Origin: Pseudomonas subflava
GTDB taxonomy: Bacteria; Pseudomonadota; Gammaproteobacteria; Pseudomonadales; Pseudomonadaceae
DNA length: 64,000 nucleotides
Direction: 5' to 3'
Assembly (NCBI RefSeq): GCF_023823685.1
Contig: NZ_JAMXBF010000013.1
Location: 124,001 to 188,000 of the forward strand
The position numbers were made by a program, and so were the translations under genes. Each line of letters starts with the position of its first letter. Position 1 is the stretch's first letter. The notes under the pieces are model-generated. The model was not told where the DNA came from. It made no database searches and was given only the letters and a program-made list of their open reading frames with translations. This document shows positions 52,433 to 60,245 of the stretch, piece by piece.

Positions 52433-52606
52433 ATGAGCAAGAAAGCCCCCAAGCGGCCGAACAAGGCCAAGTCCATCGTCGCCCAACCGCTGTTCCGCAG
52501 CCGCCAGGAACAGCCGAAGAAGGGCAAAGGCAGCTACCGCCGCGAAGCCTCCCAGCAAAACTGGGAGGCTTCTTGCTTTATGGGCCCCGTGTTGCGTTGC
52601 GCCTAG
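52433..52606 (+). CDS. arfA: Alternative ribosome-rescue factor ArfA
   Basis: This short gene, 57 codons, reads MSKKAPKRPNKAKSIVAQPL and then FRSRQEQPKKGKGSYRREAS, ending QQNWEASCFMGPVLRCA. The blocks PLFR-R, KKGKGSY-R and NWEAS match E. coli ArfA, which frees stalled ribosomes with RF2 when tmRNA is absent. A 12-bp stem-loop (52544-52572) lies inside the coding region over the NWEAS codons, as in E. coli, where it truncates the mRNA so that the active protein is made only when tmRNA fails. A weak GAGGAAC site precedes the ATG. Confidence 0.88.
   Translation: MSKKAPKRPNKAKSIVAQPLFRSRQEQPKKGKGSYRREASQQNWEASCFMGPVLRCA
52544..52572 (+). terminator. arfA: Intragenic stem-loop of arfA
   Basis: Perfect 12-bp arms GAAGCCTCCCAG and CTGGGAGGCTTC enclose CAAAA and are followed by TTGCTTTA. 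It should act as a premature terminator or RNase III site, producing a stop-less arfA mRNA. Confidence 0.82.
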
Positions 52607-52705
52607 CCGGCCAGAGAATCCCGCCCCAGAGCCGTACTCCGTGAAACCGGGAGCGGCCGGGTCATGTTAAGGTCGCGGTCTGATTGGCAAGACCGAGACA
52701 CCCCG

Positions 52706-54004
52706 ATGTTCCAGCTTTCCACCAAGGGCCGCCTGAGCAGCCTGCTCGTCGGCACCGCCCTCCTCCTCGGCGCCTGTGCCGAAACGCCGAATCCCGCCCC
52801 GCAACTGGCAGCGCCCGATAAAGCCGCCGCGCAACCCCAGCAGGTCGCCGCAAGCAGCGCGCCGGCGCAGGACGCCGTGCAACTGACCCCGGCCATCTCC
52901 TTCGAGGACTGGCGTGCGCAGTTCCGTGGCAAGGCGCTGAGCGCCGGCATCCCGGCCGAGCTGTTCGACCGCGCCTTCGCCGGCGTCATCCCGGACCTGA
53001 GCGTGGTCAAGGCCGACCGGGCGCAGCCCGAATTCACCCGCCCAGTGTGGGAATACCTGGACGGCGCCATTTCGCCGGTGCGCGTGCGCAAGGGCCAGGC
53101 CCTGCTGGCCGAGCATGCCGCCACCCTGGACGCCATCGAACAGCGCTACGGTGTCGACCGCGAGACCCTGGTGGCGATCTGGGGCATGGAGAGCAGCTTC
53201 GGCCAGTTCATGGGCGACAACTCGGTCATTCGCTCGCTGGCGACCCTGGCCTACGAGGGACGGCGCCCGCAGTTCGCCGAGAACCAGCTACTGGCCGCCC
53301 TGCAGATCCTGCAGAACGGCGACATCGGCGCCAACGGCCTGCGCGGTTCCTGGGCCGGGGCCATGGGCCAGACCCAGTTCATCCCCACCACCTACCTGAC
53401 TCACGCGGTGGATTTCGACGGCGACGGCCGTCGCGACATCTGGAACTCCAGCGCCGACGCCCTGGCCTCGGCCGCCCACTATCTGCAAGCCTCCGGCTGG
53501 CAACAGGGCGAGGCGTGGGGCATTCAGGTGGCCCTGCCCAGCGGCTTCGACTACGCCCTGGCCGACACCGCCGTGCGTAAGACCTATGCCCAGTGGCAGG
53601 CGTACGGCGTGAAAGGCACGCCAACCAATGTCGACCCCAACGACGCCGGCTACCTGCTGCTGCCAGCCGGCCACCGCGGCCCGGCCTTCCTGGTGTTCCG
53701 CAACTTCGGCGCCATCCTCAAGTACAACAACTCGTCTTCCTATGCACTGGCCGTCGGCCTGCTCGGTCAGCGCCTGGACGGCGGCGGCCCGCTGCTAGCC
53801 AGCTGGCCGAAGGACGAGCGCCCGCTGGGCCGCAGCGAGCGCATCGAGCTGCAGGAGGGCCTGAGCGCCAAGGGCTTCGAACCCGGCCCGGCCGACGGCA
53901 TCATCGGCGCCAACACCCGCCGCGCCGTGCGCGCCTTCCAGCAGAGCCTGGGCCTACCGGCCGACGGCTACCCGACCCCCGCGCTGCTGCAACGGCTGCG
54001 CTGA
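52706..54004 (+). CDS. Lytic murein transglycosylase with peptidoglycan-binding domain
   Basis: The 432-residue protein has a lipoprotein signal (LLVGTALLLGACAETP, lipobox LGAC), a linker rich in Ala and Gln, an MltB-family lytic transglycosylase domain with catalytic Glu in AIWGMESSFGQFMG, GSWAGAMGQTQFIPTTYL and HAVDFDGDGRRDIW, and a C-terminal peptidoglycan-binding domain (GLSAKGFEPGPADGIIGANTRRAVRAF). It cleaves the murein glycan by forming 1,6-anhydroMurNAc. It is the second such enzyme in the window besides mltB. Confidence 0.93.
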   Translation: MFQLSTKGRLSSLLVGTALLLGACAETPNPAPQLAAPDKAAAQPQQVAASSAPAQDAVQLTPAISFEDWRAQFRGKALSAGIPAELFDRAFAGVIPDLSVVKADRAQPEFTRPVWEYLDGAISPVRVRKGQALLAEHAATLDAIEQRYGVDRETLVAIWGMESSFGQFMGDNSVIRSLATLAYEGRRPQFAENQLLAALQILQNGDIGANGLRGSWAGAMGQTQFIPTTYLTHAVDFDGDGRRDIWNSSADALASAAHYLQASGWQQGEAWGIQVALPSGFDYALADTAVRKTYAQWQAYGVKGTPTNVDPNDAGYLLLPAGHRGPAFLVFRNFGAILKYNNSSSYALAVGLLGQRLDGGGPLLASWPKDERPLGRSERIELQEGLSAKGFEPGPADGIIGANTRRAVRAFQQSLGLPADGYPTPALLQRLR

Positions 54005-54096
54005 CGAAAGCCGCGCCATGGAAATGGCGCACTACCCTGCCGGGCGAGTACGCCCAAGGCGCTCACGTCGCCGGCCGGACAGCGATGACCCAGGAA

Positions 54097-54130
54097 GTAG
54101 GGTGGCCTCGCCGCGCAGCGGCAGCCCACC
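54097..54130 (+). repeat. 34-bp repeat, family C, copy 1
   Basis: Begins GTAGGGTGGCC and ends GCAGCCCACC. It has inverted ends (GGTGGGC-like against GCCCACC) and an internal GCCGCGCAGCGGC palindrome, so it folds as an imperfect hairpin. Copy 2 at 54290 is identical. Confidence 0.75.
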
Positions 54131-54289
54131 ATCACGCGCTACGGATCATCTCCAAGGCTGAACCAATACGTCCGGACGCGGCGGACAGCACCAAGGTCGA
54201 GGCCCCTACAAGAGCATCACGCCACCCGCCGAACCTTCTCACCTCGACGGAGACGATGTATCGCCCCACAGGCAGCGATGCGCCACGGC

Positions 54290-54323
54290 GTAGGGTGGCC
54301 TCGCCGCGCAGCGGCAGCCCACC
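54290..54323 (+). repeat. 34-bp repeat, family C, copy 2
   Basis: Identical in sequence and orientation to 54097-54130, 193 bases away. It ends 15 bases before the alkA stop. Confidence 0.75.
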
Positions 54324-54338
54324 ACACTCTTCATCGAT

Positions 54339-55226
54339 CTATTTCCCCGGCATCGCCCAAAGATGCGCCGCGACCAATGCGCGCCAGGGTGCGAAGGGCA
54401 GCAGCCAGTCGCGCACGAAGGGTTGGCCGAGCTTCTCCTCCGAGCCGAGCAGCTGCTGCAGCTGGCGGCGCACCGCGGCATCGCCGTGCAACGAGCCGTC
54501 CAGCCGGGCGAAGCCGCGCAGCAGCGCATAGTCCACCGTCCAGGGGCCAATGCCCTTGAGGGCCAGCAGGCGCTCGGCGATGGCCTCGGCCGGCTCGTCC
54601 GCCAACCAGGTCTCCAGCGGCAGGCGCCCCGCCTCGACCTCGCGGGCAAGCAATAGCAGGGCCTGGGCCTTGGCCCGAGAAAAGCCGGCGCGGCCCAGGG
54701 TGTCCTCATCCAGCCTCGCCACCGCCTGCGCATCCGGGTAGCAGAGCAGCCCGCCCGAGTGCGGCTGCCCCGCCAGCTGGATCAGCCGGCGCCGCAGGGT
54801 GATGGCCACCGGCAGGCTGATCTGCTGGCCGCTGATGGCCCAGGTCAGCGCCTCGAACGGACTCGCCGACTGCGGCACGCGCAGGCCGCGATTGCCGGCG
54901 ATCAGGGCGCCCAGCAGCGGATGATCGGCATGTTCCGCCTCGAAGGCCTCGACCGGCTGGGTCAGCCCGAGCATGCGACTCGCCAGGCCGCGCAGCGCCT
55001 CGACCTCGGGTACCACTTCGCCATCCACGGCCAACGTCACCCGCGCGATGCCGGTTGAGAAGCGGACACTCAGGCAAGCCGGCAAGTCCCGCCAGACGAT
55101 GCCCTTGTCGAAGCCCGCCTCGCTCACCCGCTCGCCGGTTTGCTGGGCATCCCGGCGCTGAAAGGTCAGCAGGTCGGCCACACGATAGTCCGCGGGCAGG
55201 GTCAGAACGCATTCGATTAGGGTCAT
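54339..55226 (-). CDS. DNA-3-methyladenine glycosylase II (AlkA-like)
   Basis: The 295-residue base-excision enzyme has a TBP-like N-terminal AlkA domain, starting MTLIECVLTLPADYRVADLL, and a helix-hairpin-helix core with ALKGIGPWTVDYALLRGFARLD, where the Asp after GIGPWTV is the catalytic residue. FEALTWAISGQQISLPVA precedes it. It removes alkylated purines from DNA. I chose the ATG giving MTLIECV; the longer frame has no family support upstream. Confidence 0.9.
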   Translation of the reverse strand: MTLIECVLTLPADYRVADLLTFQRRDAQQTGERVSEAGFDKGIVWRDLPACLSVRFSTGIARVTLAVDGEVVPEVEALRGLASRMLGLTQPVEAFEAEHADHPLLGALIAGNRGLRVPQSASPFEALTWAISGQQISLPVAITLRRRLIQLAGQPHSGGLLCYPDAQAVARLDEDTLGRAGFSRAKAQALLLLAREVEAGRLPLETWLADEPAEAIAERLLALKGIGPWTVDYALLRGFARLDGSLHGDAAVRRQLQQLLGSEEKLGQPFVRDWLLPFAPWRALVAAHLWAMPGK

Positions 55227-55368
55227 GTCGCGCCTCGGCAAAACACCGAGCTTAACGCCGACCGGTTGATCCGCCGAGCCCGGCTCGCCGCCGACCACTG
55301 GCGGTCAAGGATTAGCCTAGACTGCCGAAGCAGAGGGAACGCACGTCAAACAACAAGTGGGTGCCACC

Positions 55369-56685
55369 ATGTTCAACAAAGGCTTGAAGCAGGAAATGGA
55401 AGAACTGCGCGATGAACTCGCCAGCGTCCGCCAGATCAAGGAATCGCTTTACGATGCAATGCTGGTGCTGGAGCTCGAGCCCAACGGCCGCGTGCGCTTC
55501 GCCAATCAGCACCTGCTCGACGACATGGGCTATCGCGCCGATCAGCTGATCGGCCAGCAGCTGGAGACGCTGCTGCCGGCATCCTTCCGTAACGATCCCA
55601 ACTATCCGCGCCTGCTCGGCGCCATGCGCAACCGCGAGCACTGGAGTGGCGCCTTCCGCCTGCAGCGCGGCGACGGCAGGGAAGCCTGGCTGCGCGCGAT
55701 CCTGCAGCCGGTCAATGATGGCGGCGGCCAGTTGCGGTACTTCGCCCTGTGTGCCAACAACCTGACCCAGACCATCGAGACGGCCAAGGAGCACGAGGGC
55801 CTGATCAAGGCGCTGCTGCGCTCCACGGCGGTCATCGAATTTAATCTCGCCGGCGAGGTAGTCACCGCCAACGACAACTTCCTGCGCGCCATGGGCTACC
55901 GCCTGGAGGACATCAAGGGCAAGCACCATAGACAATTCTGCGACCCGGAGGAGTACAACTCCCAGGCCTATCGCGATTTCTGGGGTCAGCTCAACCGCGG
56001 CGAGTATGTCGCCGGGCGCTTCCGCCGCGTCGACGCCCACGGTCGGCCGGTGTGGCTGGAAGCCTCCTACAACCCGGTGCTGGACGCCCACGACCGCCTG
56101 TACAAGGTGGTCAAGTTCGCCACCGTGATCACCGACCAGATCAACCAGGAGCAGGCCGTGGCCGAGGCGGCGAACATCGCCTACGGCATCTCCCGGCACA
56201 CCGACGAGAGCGCCAACAAGGGCGCGTCGGTGGTGCAGCAGACGGTCGACGTCATGCACCAGATCGCCCACAAGGTGCAGGAGGCCGCCGAAGGCATCGA
56301 GGCGCTGGACCGGCAGTCGCTGCTGATCAGCACCATCATGCAGACCATCCGCGGCATCGCCGACCAGACCAACCTGCTGGCGCTCAATGCCGCCATCGAA
56401 GCCGCCCGCGCCGGTGATCAGGGCCGCGGTTTCGCCGTGGTCGCCGACGAGGTGCGCCAGCTGGCCGGCCGCACCAGCCAGGCCACCGAGGAGATCGTCG
56501 AGGTGGTGCAGAAGAACCAGAGCCTGGCGAAGAGCGCCGTGGACAGCATGTCCAGCAGCCGTCAGCAGGCCGAGCAAGGTCTGAGCCTGGCCAACGAGGC
56601 CGGCGCGGTGATCATCGAGATCCAAGAAGGCGCGCAGCAGGTGGTGCAGGCCATCGGCCAGTTCGCCAGCCAGCTGAAGACCTGA
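55369..56685 (+). CDS. BdlA-like cytoplasmic chemoreceptor (PAS-PAS-MCP)
   Basis: The 438-residue protein has no membrane segment. It starts MFNKGLKQEMEELRDELASV (coiled coil), then two PAS domains (about 28-125, MLVLELEPNGRVRFANQHLL; about 150-245, AVIEFNLAGEVVTANDNFL) and an MCP signalling domain with the hairpin tip IRGIADQTNLLALNAAIEAA, then GFAVVADEVRQLAGRTSQAT. This matches the layout of BdlA, the P. aeruginosa biofilm-dispersion receptor, and of Aer-like receptors. A start at an upstream GTG is also possible. No methylation pentapeptide is seen. Confidence 0.85.
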   Translation: MFNKGLKQEMEELRDELASVRQIKESLYDAMLVLELEPNGRVRFANQHLLDDMGYRADQLIGQQLETLLPASFRNDPNYPRLLGAMRNREHWSGAFRLQRGDGREAWLRAILQPVNDGGGQLRYFALCANNLTQTIETAKEHEGLIKALLRSTAVIEFNLAGEVVTANDNFLRAMGYRLEDIKGKHHRQFCDPEEYNSQAYRDFWGQLNRGEYVAGRFRRVDAHGRPVWLEASYNPVLDAHDRLYKVVKFATVITDQINQEQAVAEAANIAYGISRHTDESANKGASVVQQTVDVMHQIAHKVQEAAEGIEALDRQSLLISTIMQTIRGIADQTNLLALNAAIEAARAGDQGRGFAVVADEVRQLAGRTSQATEEIVEVVQKNQSLAKSAVDSMSSSRQQAEQGLSLANEAGAVIIEIQEGAQQVVQAIGQFASQLKT

Positions 56686-56831
56686 CGCTGGCAACCGCGT
56701 GTCGCGAGCGGCTCCGCCAGCGGCATCCGGGCCGCGCGGCGACGGCCGCCAGCCGCGCGCGGCGCCTTCCGTGATAGACTCCGCCCCGGCCACAAGCCTG
56801 CTACCGAAGCCCCTACCGGAGCCGAGATTCG

Positions 56832-57884
56832 ATGTCCGACACTGCCTCGCCCAAGCCCGTATCCAGCGGCGAAAAATTCCGCACGCCCCAGGGCATCACC
56901 GCGATCAAGGATGGCCAGAAGCGCCGCGCTTCGGCCGAGCCGCAGGTCGTCGAGCCCAAGCCGAGCTGGCTGCGGGTCAAGGCGCCGAGCGGCAGCCGCT
57001 TCGACGCGGTCAAGCGCAACGTCGGCGAACATCGCCTGAGCACCGTCTGCCAGGAATCCCACTGCCCGAACATGGGCGAGTGCTGGTCCAACGGTACCGC
57101 CACCATCATGCTGATGGGCTCGGTATGCACCCGCGCCTGCCGCTTCTGCGCCGTGGACACCGGCAACCCGAATGGCTGGCTGGACCTGGAAGAGCCGCAG
57201 AACACCGCCAAGTCGGTGGAGCTGATGGGCCTGCGCTACATCGTCCTGACCTCGGTGGACCGCGATGACCTGCCCGACGGCGGCGCCGCGCACTACGCCG
57301 CCTGCGTACAGGCGATCAAGGCCAATACGCCGCAAGTGGTGGTGGAAGCGCTGACGCCGGACTTCGACGGCGACCACGAGGCCATCGCCCGCGTGGTGGA
57401 TTCCGGCCTGGAGGTGTTCGCGCAGAACGTCGAGACGGTCAAGCGCCTCACCCACGTGGTACGCGACCCCCGCGCCGGCTACGAGAAGACGCTGAAGGTG
57501 CTGCAGCACGCCAAACGCCATCGCCCCACCGTCATCACCAAGACCAGCCTGATGCTGGGCCTGGGAGAGACCGACGAGGAAATTCTCGAGACCATGGATG
57601 ACCTGCGCGCCATCGGCGTTGACATCCTCACCCTCGGTCAGTATCTGCAACCCACGCGCAACCACCTGAAAGTGCAGCGCTGGGTCAGCCCTGATGAGTT
57701 CAACCGCTTCCGCGATATTGGCCTGGAGAAAGGCTTCATGGAAGTCGCCGCCGGCCCGCTGGTGCGTTCCAGCTACCGGGCCGACCGGGTGTTCGAGAAG
57801 AACAACCTGGGCCTGGCCGCTCCCGTCCCGGTACCCGGCCAGCAGCAGGACGACAGCCTGATCCCGGCGCTCAATCTGAACTGA
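56832..57884 (+). CDS. lipA: Lipoyl synthase
   Basis: The 350-residue radical SAM enzyme inserts two sulfurs into protein-bound octanoate. It has the auxiliary cluster pattern TVCQESHCPNMGECW and the radical SAM motif CTRACRFCAVDTG. The N-terminal extension (about 50 residues) is normal for the gamma-proteobacterial form. It faces the lipB-ybeD genes across a shared terminator, as in other pseudomonads. Confidence 0.97.
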   Translation: MSDTASPKPVSSGEKFRTPQGITAIKDGQKRRASAEPQVVEPKPSWLRVKAPSGSRFDAVKRNVGEHRLSTVCQESHCPNMGECWSNGTATIMLMGSVCTRACRFCAVDTGNPNGWLDLEEPQNTAKSVELMGLRYIVLTSVDRDDLPDGGAAHYAACVQAIKANTPQVVVEALTPDFDGDHEAIARVVDSGLEVFAQNVETVKRLTHVVRDPRAGYEKTLKVLQHAKRHRPTVITKTSLMLGLGETDEEILETMDDLRAIGVDILTLGQYLQPTRNHLKVQRWVSPDEFNRFRDIGLEKGFMEVAAGPLVRSSYRADRVFEKNNLGLAAPVPVPGQQQDDSLIPALNLN

Positions 57885-57902
57885 GCCTCAGCCTGAAAAC
57901 AG

Positions 57903-57935
57903 AAAAGGCCCTGTGGCATACGCCCAGGGCCTTTT
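57903..57935. terminator. Bidirectional terminator between lipA and lipB
   Basis: Perfect 11-bp arms AAAAGGCCCTG and CAGGGCCTTTT flank an 11-base loop in which GGC and GCC can also pair. It serves both convergent transcripts. Confidence 0.85.
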
Positions 57936-57958
57936 GTTTGGCGCCTCTCTCAATAACC

Positions 57959-58576
57959 TCAGCGGTAACCCAGACGCTCGCGCAGGGCGTGCTCCAGGCG
58001 CTGCGCCACCTCGTCGAGCGCGGGCGGCGCCTCGAGCAGGTCCTTCAGCTGGATCATCTTCAGACCGGCATAACCGCAGGGGTTGATGCGCTGAAACGGC
58101 GACATATCCATGTCCACATTCAGCGCCAGACCGTGAAACGAGCAGCCGTTGCGCACCCGCAGGCCCAGCGAGGCGATCTTGTCGCCGTTGACGTAGACGC
58201 CAGGGGCGTCTGCCTTCGGCGCCGCCTCGATACCGTAGCTGGCCAGCACGTCGACCAGCGCCCGCTCCATGGCAGTCACCAGCTCGCGCACGCCCAGTTT
58301 CTGCCGGCGCAGATCGAGCATCAGGTAGGCCACCAGCTGTCCGGGACCGTGATAGGTGACCTGGCCACCGCGCTCGACCTGTACCACCGGAATGTCGCCG
58401 GGCGCCAGCAGGTGCTCCGCCTTGCCGGCCTGGCCCTGGGTGAACACCCGCGGGTGCTGCAGCAGCCAGATCTCATCGGGCGTGTTTTCGTCGCGCTCGG
58501 CGGTGAAGCTGCGCATGGCTTCCAGGGTCGGCAGGTACTCCGCCAATCCCAGGTGACGCACGACCAGCTCGGCCAC
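57959..58576 (-). CDS. lipB: Octanoyltransferase
   Basis: The 205-residue enzyme moves octanoate from ACP to lipoate-dependent proteins. It has RGGQVTYHGPGQLVAYLMLDL, the lysine in NGDKIASLGLRV and the catalytic Cys in RINPCGYAGLKMI. The start follows the ybeD stop without a gap. It supplies the substrate for the neighbouring lipA product. Confidence 0.96.
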   Translation of the reverse strand: MAELVVRHLGLAEYLPTLEAMRSFTAERDENTPDEIWLLQHPRVFTQGQAGKAEHLLAPGDIPVVQVERGGQVTYHGPGQLVAYLMLDLRRQKLGVRELVTAMERALVDVLASYGIEAAPKADAPGVYVNGDKIASLGLRVRNGCSFHGLALNVDMDMSPFQRINPCGYAGLKMIQLKDLLEAPPALDEVAQRLEHALRERLGYR

Positions 58577-58855
58577 TTAGAGCACCATGTGTACGCGGCC
58601 GGTGGCCTTGAGGTCGCCATGGATCGCCTGCAGCTGCTCCACGCCGGTGGCGGTGATCAGTACCTGCACCGAGAGGAAGCGGCCGTTGCGGCTGTCGCGC
58701 ACCACCAGACTGGCGGCGTCGAAGCCCGGCGCATGGCGCTGGACGATCTCGACCACCATGTCGGAGAAGCCTTCGCCGGCCTCGCCGATCACCTTGATCG
58801 GGTAGCGCTCGCAGGGGAATTCGATTTTCGGGGCTTGTACGTCGGTATCTGTCAT
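58577..58855 (-). CDS. ybeD: YbeD/DUF493 family protein
   Basis: The 92-residue protein is a small ferredoxin-like alpha/beta fold (IEFPCERYPIKVIGEAGEGF, NGRFLSVQVLITATGVEQL). It resembles an ACT-like domain and lies between dacC and lipB in most gamma-proteobacteria. It is proposed to regulate lipoate metabolism, but no direct function is established. Confidence 0.93.
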   Translation of the reverse strand: MTDTDVQAPKIEFPCERYPIKVIGEAGEGFSDMVVEIVQRHAPGFDAASLVVRDSRNGRFLSVQVLITATGVEQLQAIHGDLKATGRVHMVL

Positions 58856-58890
58856 CGCGGTCGCTCCGGGTTGTCACCCGTGAAATGCGA

Positions 58891-58910
58891 ACGCCCCGAT
58901 TCCGGGGCGT
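58891..58910 (-). terminator. Hairpin terminator after dacC
   Basis: Arms ACGCCCCG and CGGGGCGT (8 bp) around ATTC, 70 bases beyond the dacC stop and just before ybeD. It probably weakens read-through into ybeD-lipB. Confidence 0.6.
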
Positions 58911-58980
58911 CCTTGAGAGTCTTCAGTCCAGTCCCTTATCTGGGGCCCGAACGGCGGTGTTTCAAGCTGCCAGACGACTC

Positions 58981-60156
58981 TTAGTTGAACAGTCCGTAGA
59001 AGAACAGACGGATGCTATCCCACAAGCGGCGGAAGAACCCGCCCTCTTCCACCGATTCCAGAGCGATCAGGTCCGCGCTGTGCACCACCTGCTCGCCCAG
59101 CTTGACCTCGACCTTGCCGATCACGTCGCCCTGCGCCAGCGGCGCAACCAGTTGCGGCTCCAGCACCATGGAGGCCTGCAGCTGCTTCACCTGGCCGCGC
59201 GGCAGGGTTAGGGTCAGGTCCTGGGCCAGGCCGGCCTTGACCTGACGAGTGGTGCCCTTCCAAACCTGGGCCTGGGCCAGTTCCTGGCCCTGCTTGTAGA
59301 AGGTCTGGGTCTCGAAGAAGCGGAAGCCGTAAGTCAGCAGCTTCTGGGTCTCGGCGGCGCGGGTCTTCTCGCTGTCGGTGCCGAACACCGAGGTGATCAT
59401 GCGCGCACCGTCGCGTACGGCCGAGGCCACCAGGCAATAGCCGGCCTCTTCGGTGTGGCCGGTCTTCAGACCGTCCACGGTGCTGTCGCGCCACAGCAGC
59501 AGGTTGCGGTTACCCTGCTTGATGTTGTTCCAGTAGAACTCCTTCTGCGAGTAAATCGCATAGTGCTCCTGGTCTTCGTTGATGATGGCGCGGGCCAGGA
59601 TGGCCATGTCGTGGGCGCTGGAGTAGTGCTCCGGGTGCGGCAGGCCGGTGGCGTTCATGAAGTGCGAGTTCTTCATGCCCAGCTTCTCGGCGGCGGCGTT
59701 CATCATGTCGGCGAAGGCGTCCTCGCTGCCGGCGATGTACTCGGCCAGGGCGATGCTGGCGTCATTGCCGGACTGGATGATGATGCCGTGCAGCAGGTCG
59801 TCCACGGAGACTTGGCTGTTGATCGGCAGGAACATGGTGGAACCGCCGGACGCGGCGCCACCGGTGCGCCAGGCATGCTCGCTGACGGTCACCAGATCCT
59901 GCTCACCGATCTTGCCCTTGCGGATCTCCAGGGTGGCGATATAGGCGGTCATCAGCTTGGTCAGGCTGGCCGGGGGCAGGCGCTGGTCGCCGTTGTTCTC
60001 CACCAGCACCTTGCCACTGCTGCCATCCATCAGTACGTAGGATTTGGCGGCCAGCTGCGGCGGCGAGGGGATGGCCTGGTCGGCGGATGCCGCGAGAGGC
60101 GCGGCCAGAAGCGTGACGAGCAGGGACAGGCGTTGGGCAAGGCGGGCGATGTTCAT
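58981..60156 (-). CDS. dacC: D-alanyl-D-alanine carboxypeptidase (PBP5/6 type)
   Basis: The 391-residue protein has a signal peptide (MNIARLAQRLSLLVTLLAAPLAASA), an SxxK motif ASLTKLM (S64), SGN in IIQSGNDASIALAEY and KTG in VDGLKTGHTEEAGYC. The C-terminal beta-rich domain and amphipathic tail (RRLWDSIRLFFYGLFN) anchor it to the inner membrane. It trims the terminal D-Ala from murein pentapeptides. Confidence 0.96.
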   Translation of the reverse strand: MNIARLAQRLSLLVTLLAAPLAASADQAIPSPPQLAAKSYVLMDGSSGKVLVENNGDQRLPPASLTKLMTAYIATLEIRKGKIGEQDLVTVSEHAWRTGGAASGGSTMFLPINSQVSVDDLLHGIIIQSGNDASIALAEYIAGSEDAFADMMNAAAEKLGMKNSHFMNATGLPHPEHYSSAHDMAILARAIINEDQEHYAIYSQKEFYWNNIKQGNRNLLLWRDSTVDGLKTGHTEEAGYCLVASAVRDGARMITSVFGTDSEKTRAAETQKLLTYGFRFFETQTFYKQGQELAQAQVWKGTTRQVKAGLAQDLTLTLPRGQVKQLQASMVLEPQLVAPLAQGDVIGKVEVKLGEQVVHSADLIALESVEEGGFFRRLWDSIRLFFYGLFN

Positions 60157-60245
60157 CCTTCTCTCTATAGCTTTTCAACAATGGAATGGGCGAACCGAGG
60201 TCCGCCCACATTCACCGCCGCCCGCGAGGGCGACGCACGAAGTCT

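Larger units (their letters stand above)
54005..54338. other. Repeat-bearing gap between lytic transglycosylase and alkA
   Basis: These 334 bases contain no credible gene. They carry two identical 34-bp copies of family C at 54097 and 54290 and otherwise show nothing recognisable. Confidence 0.65.
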
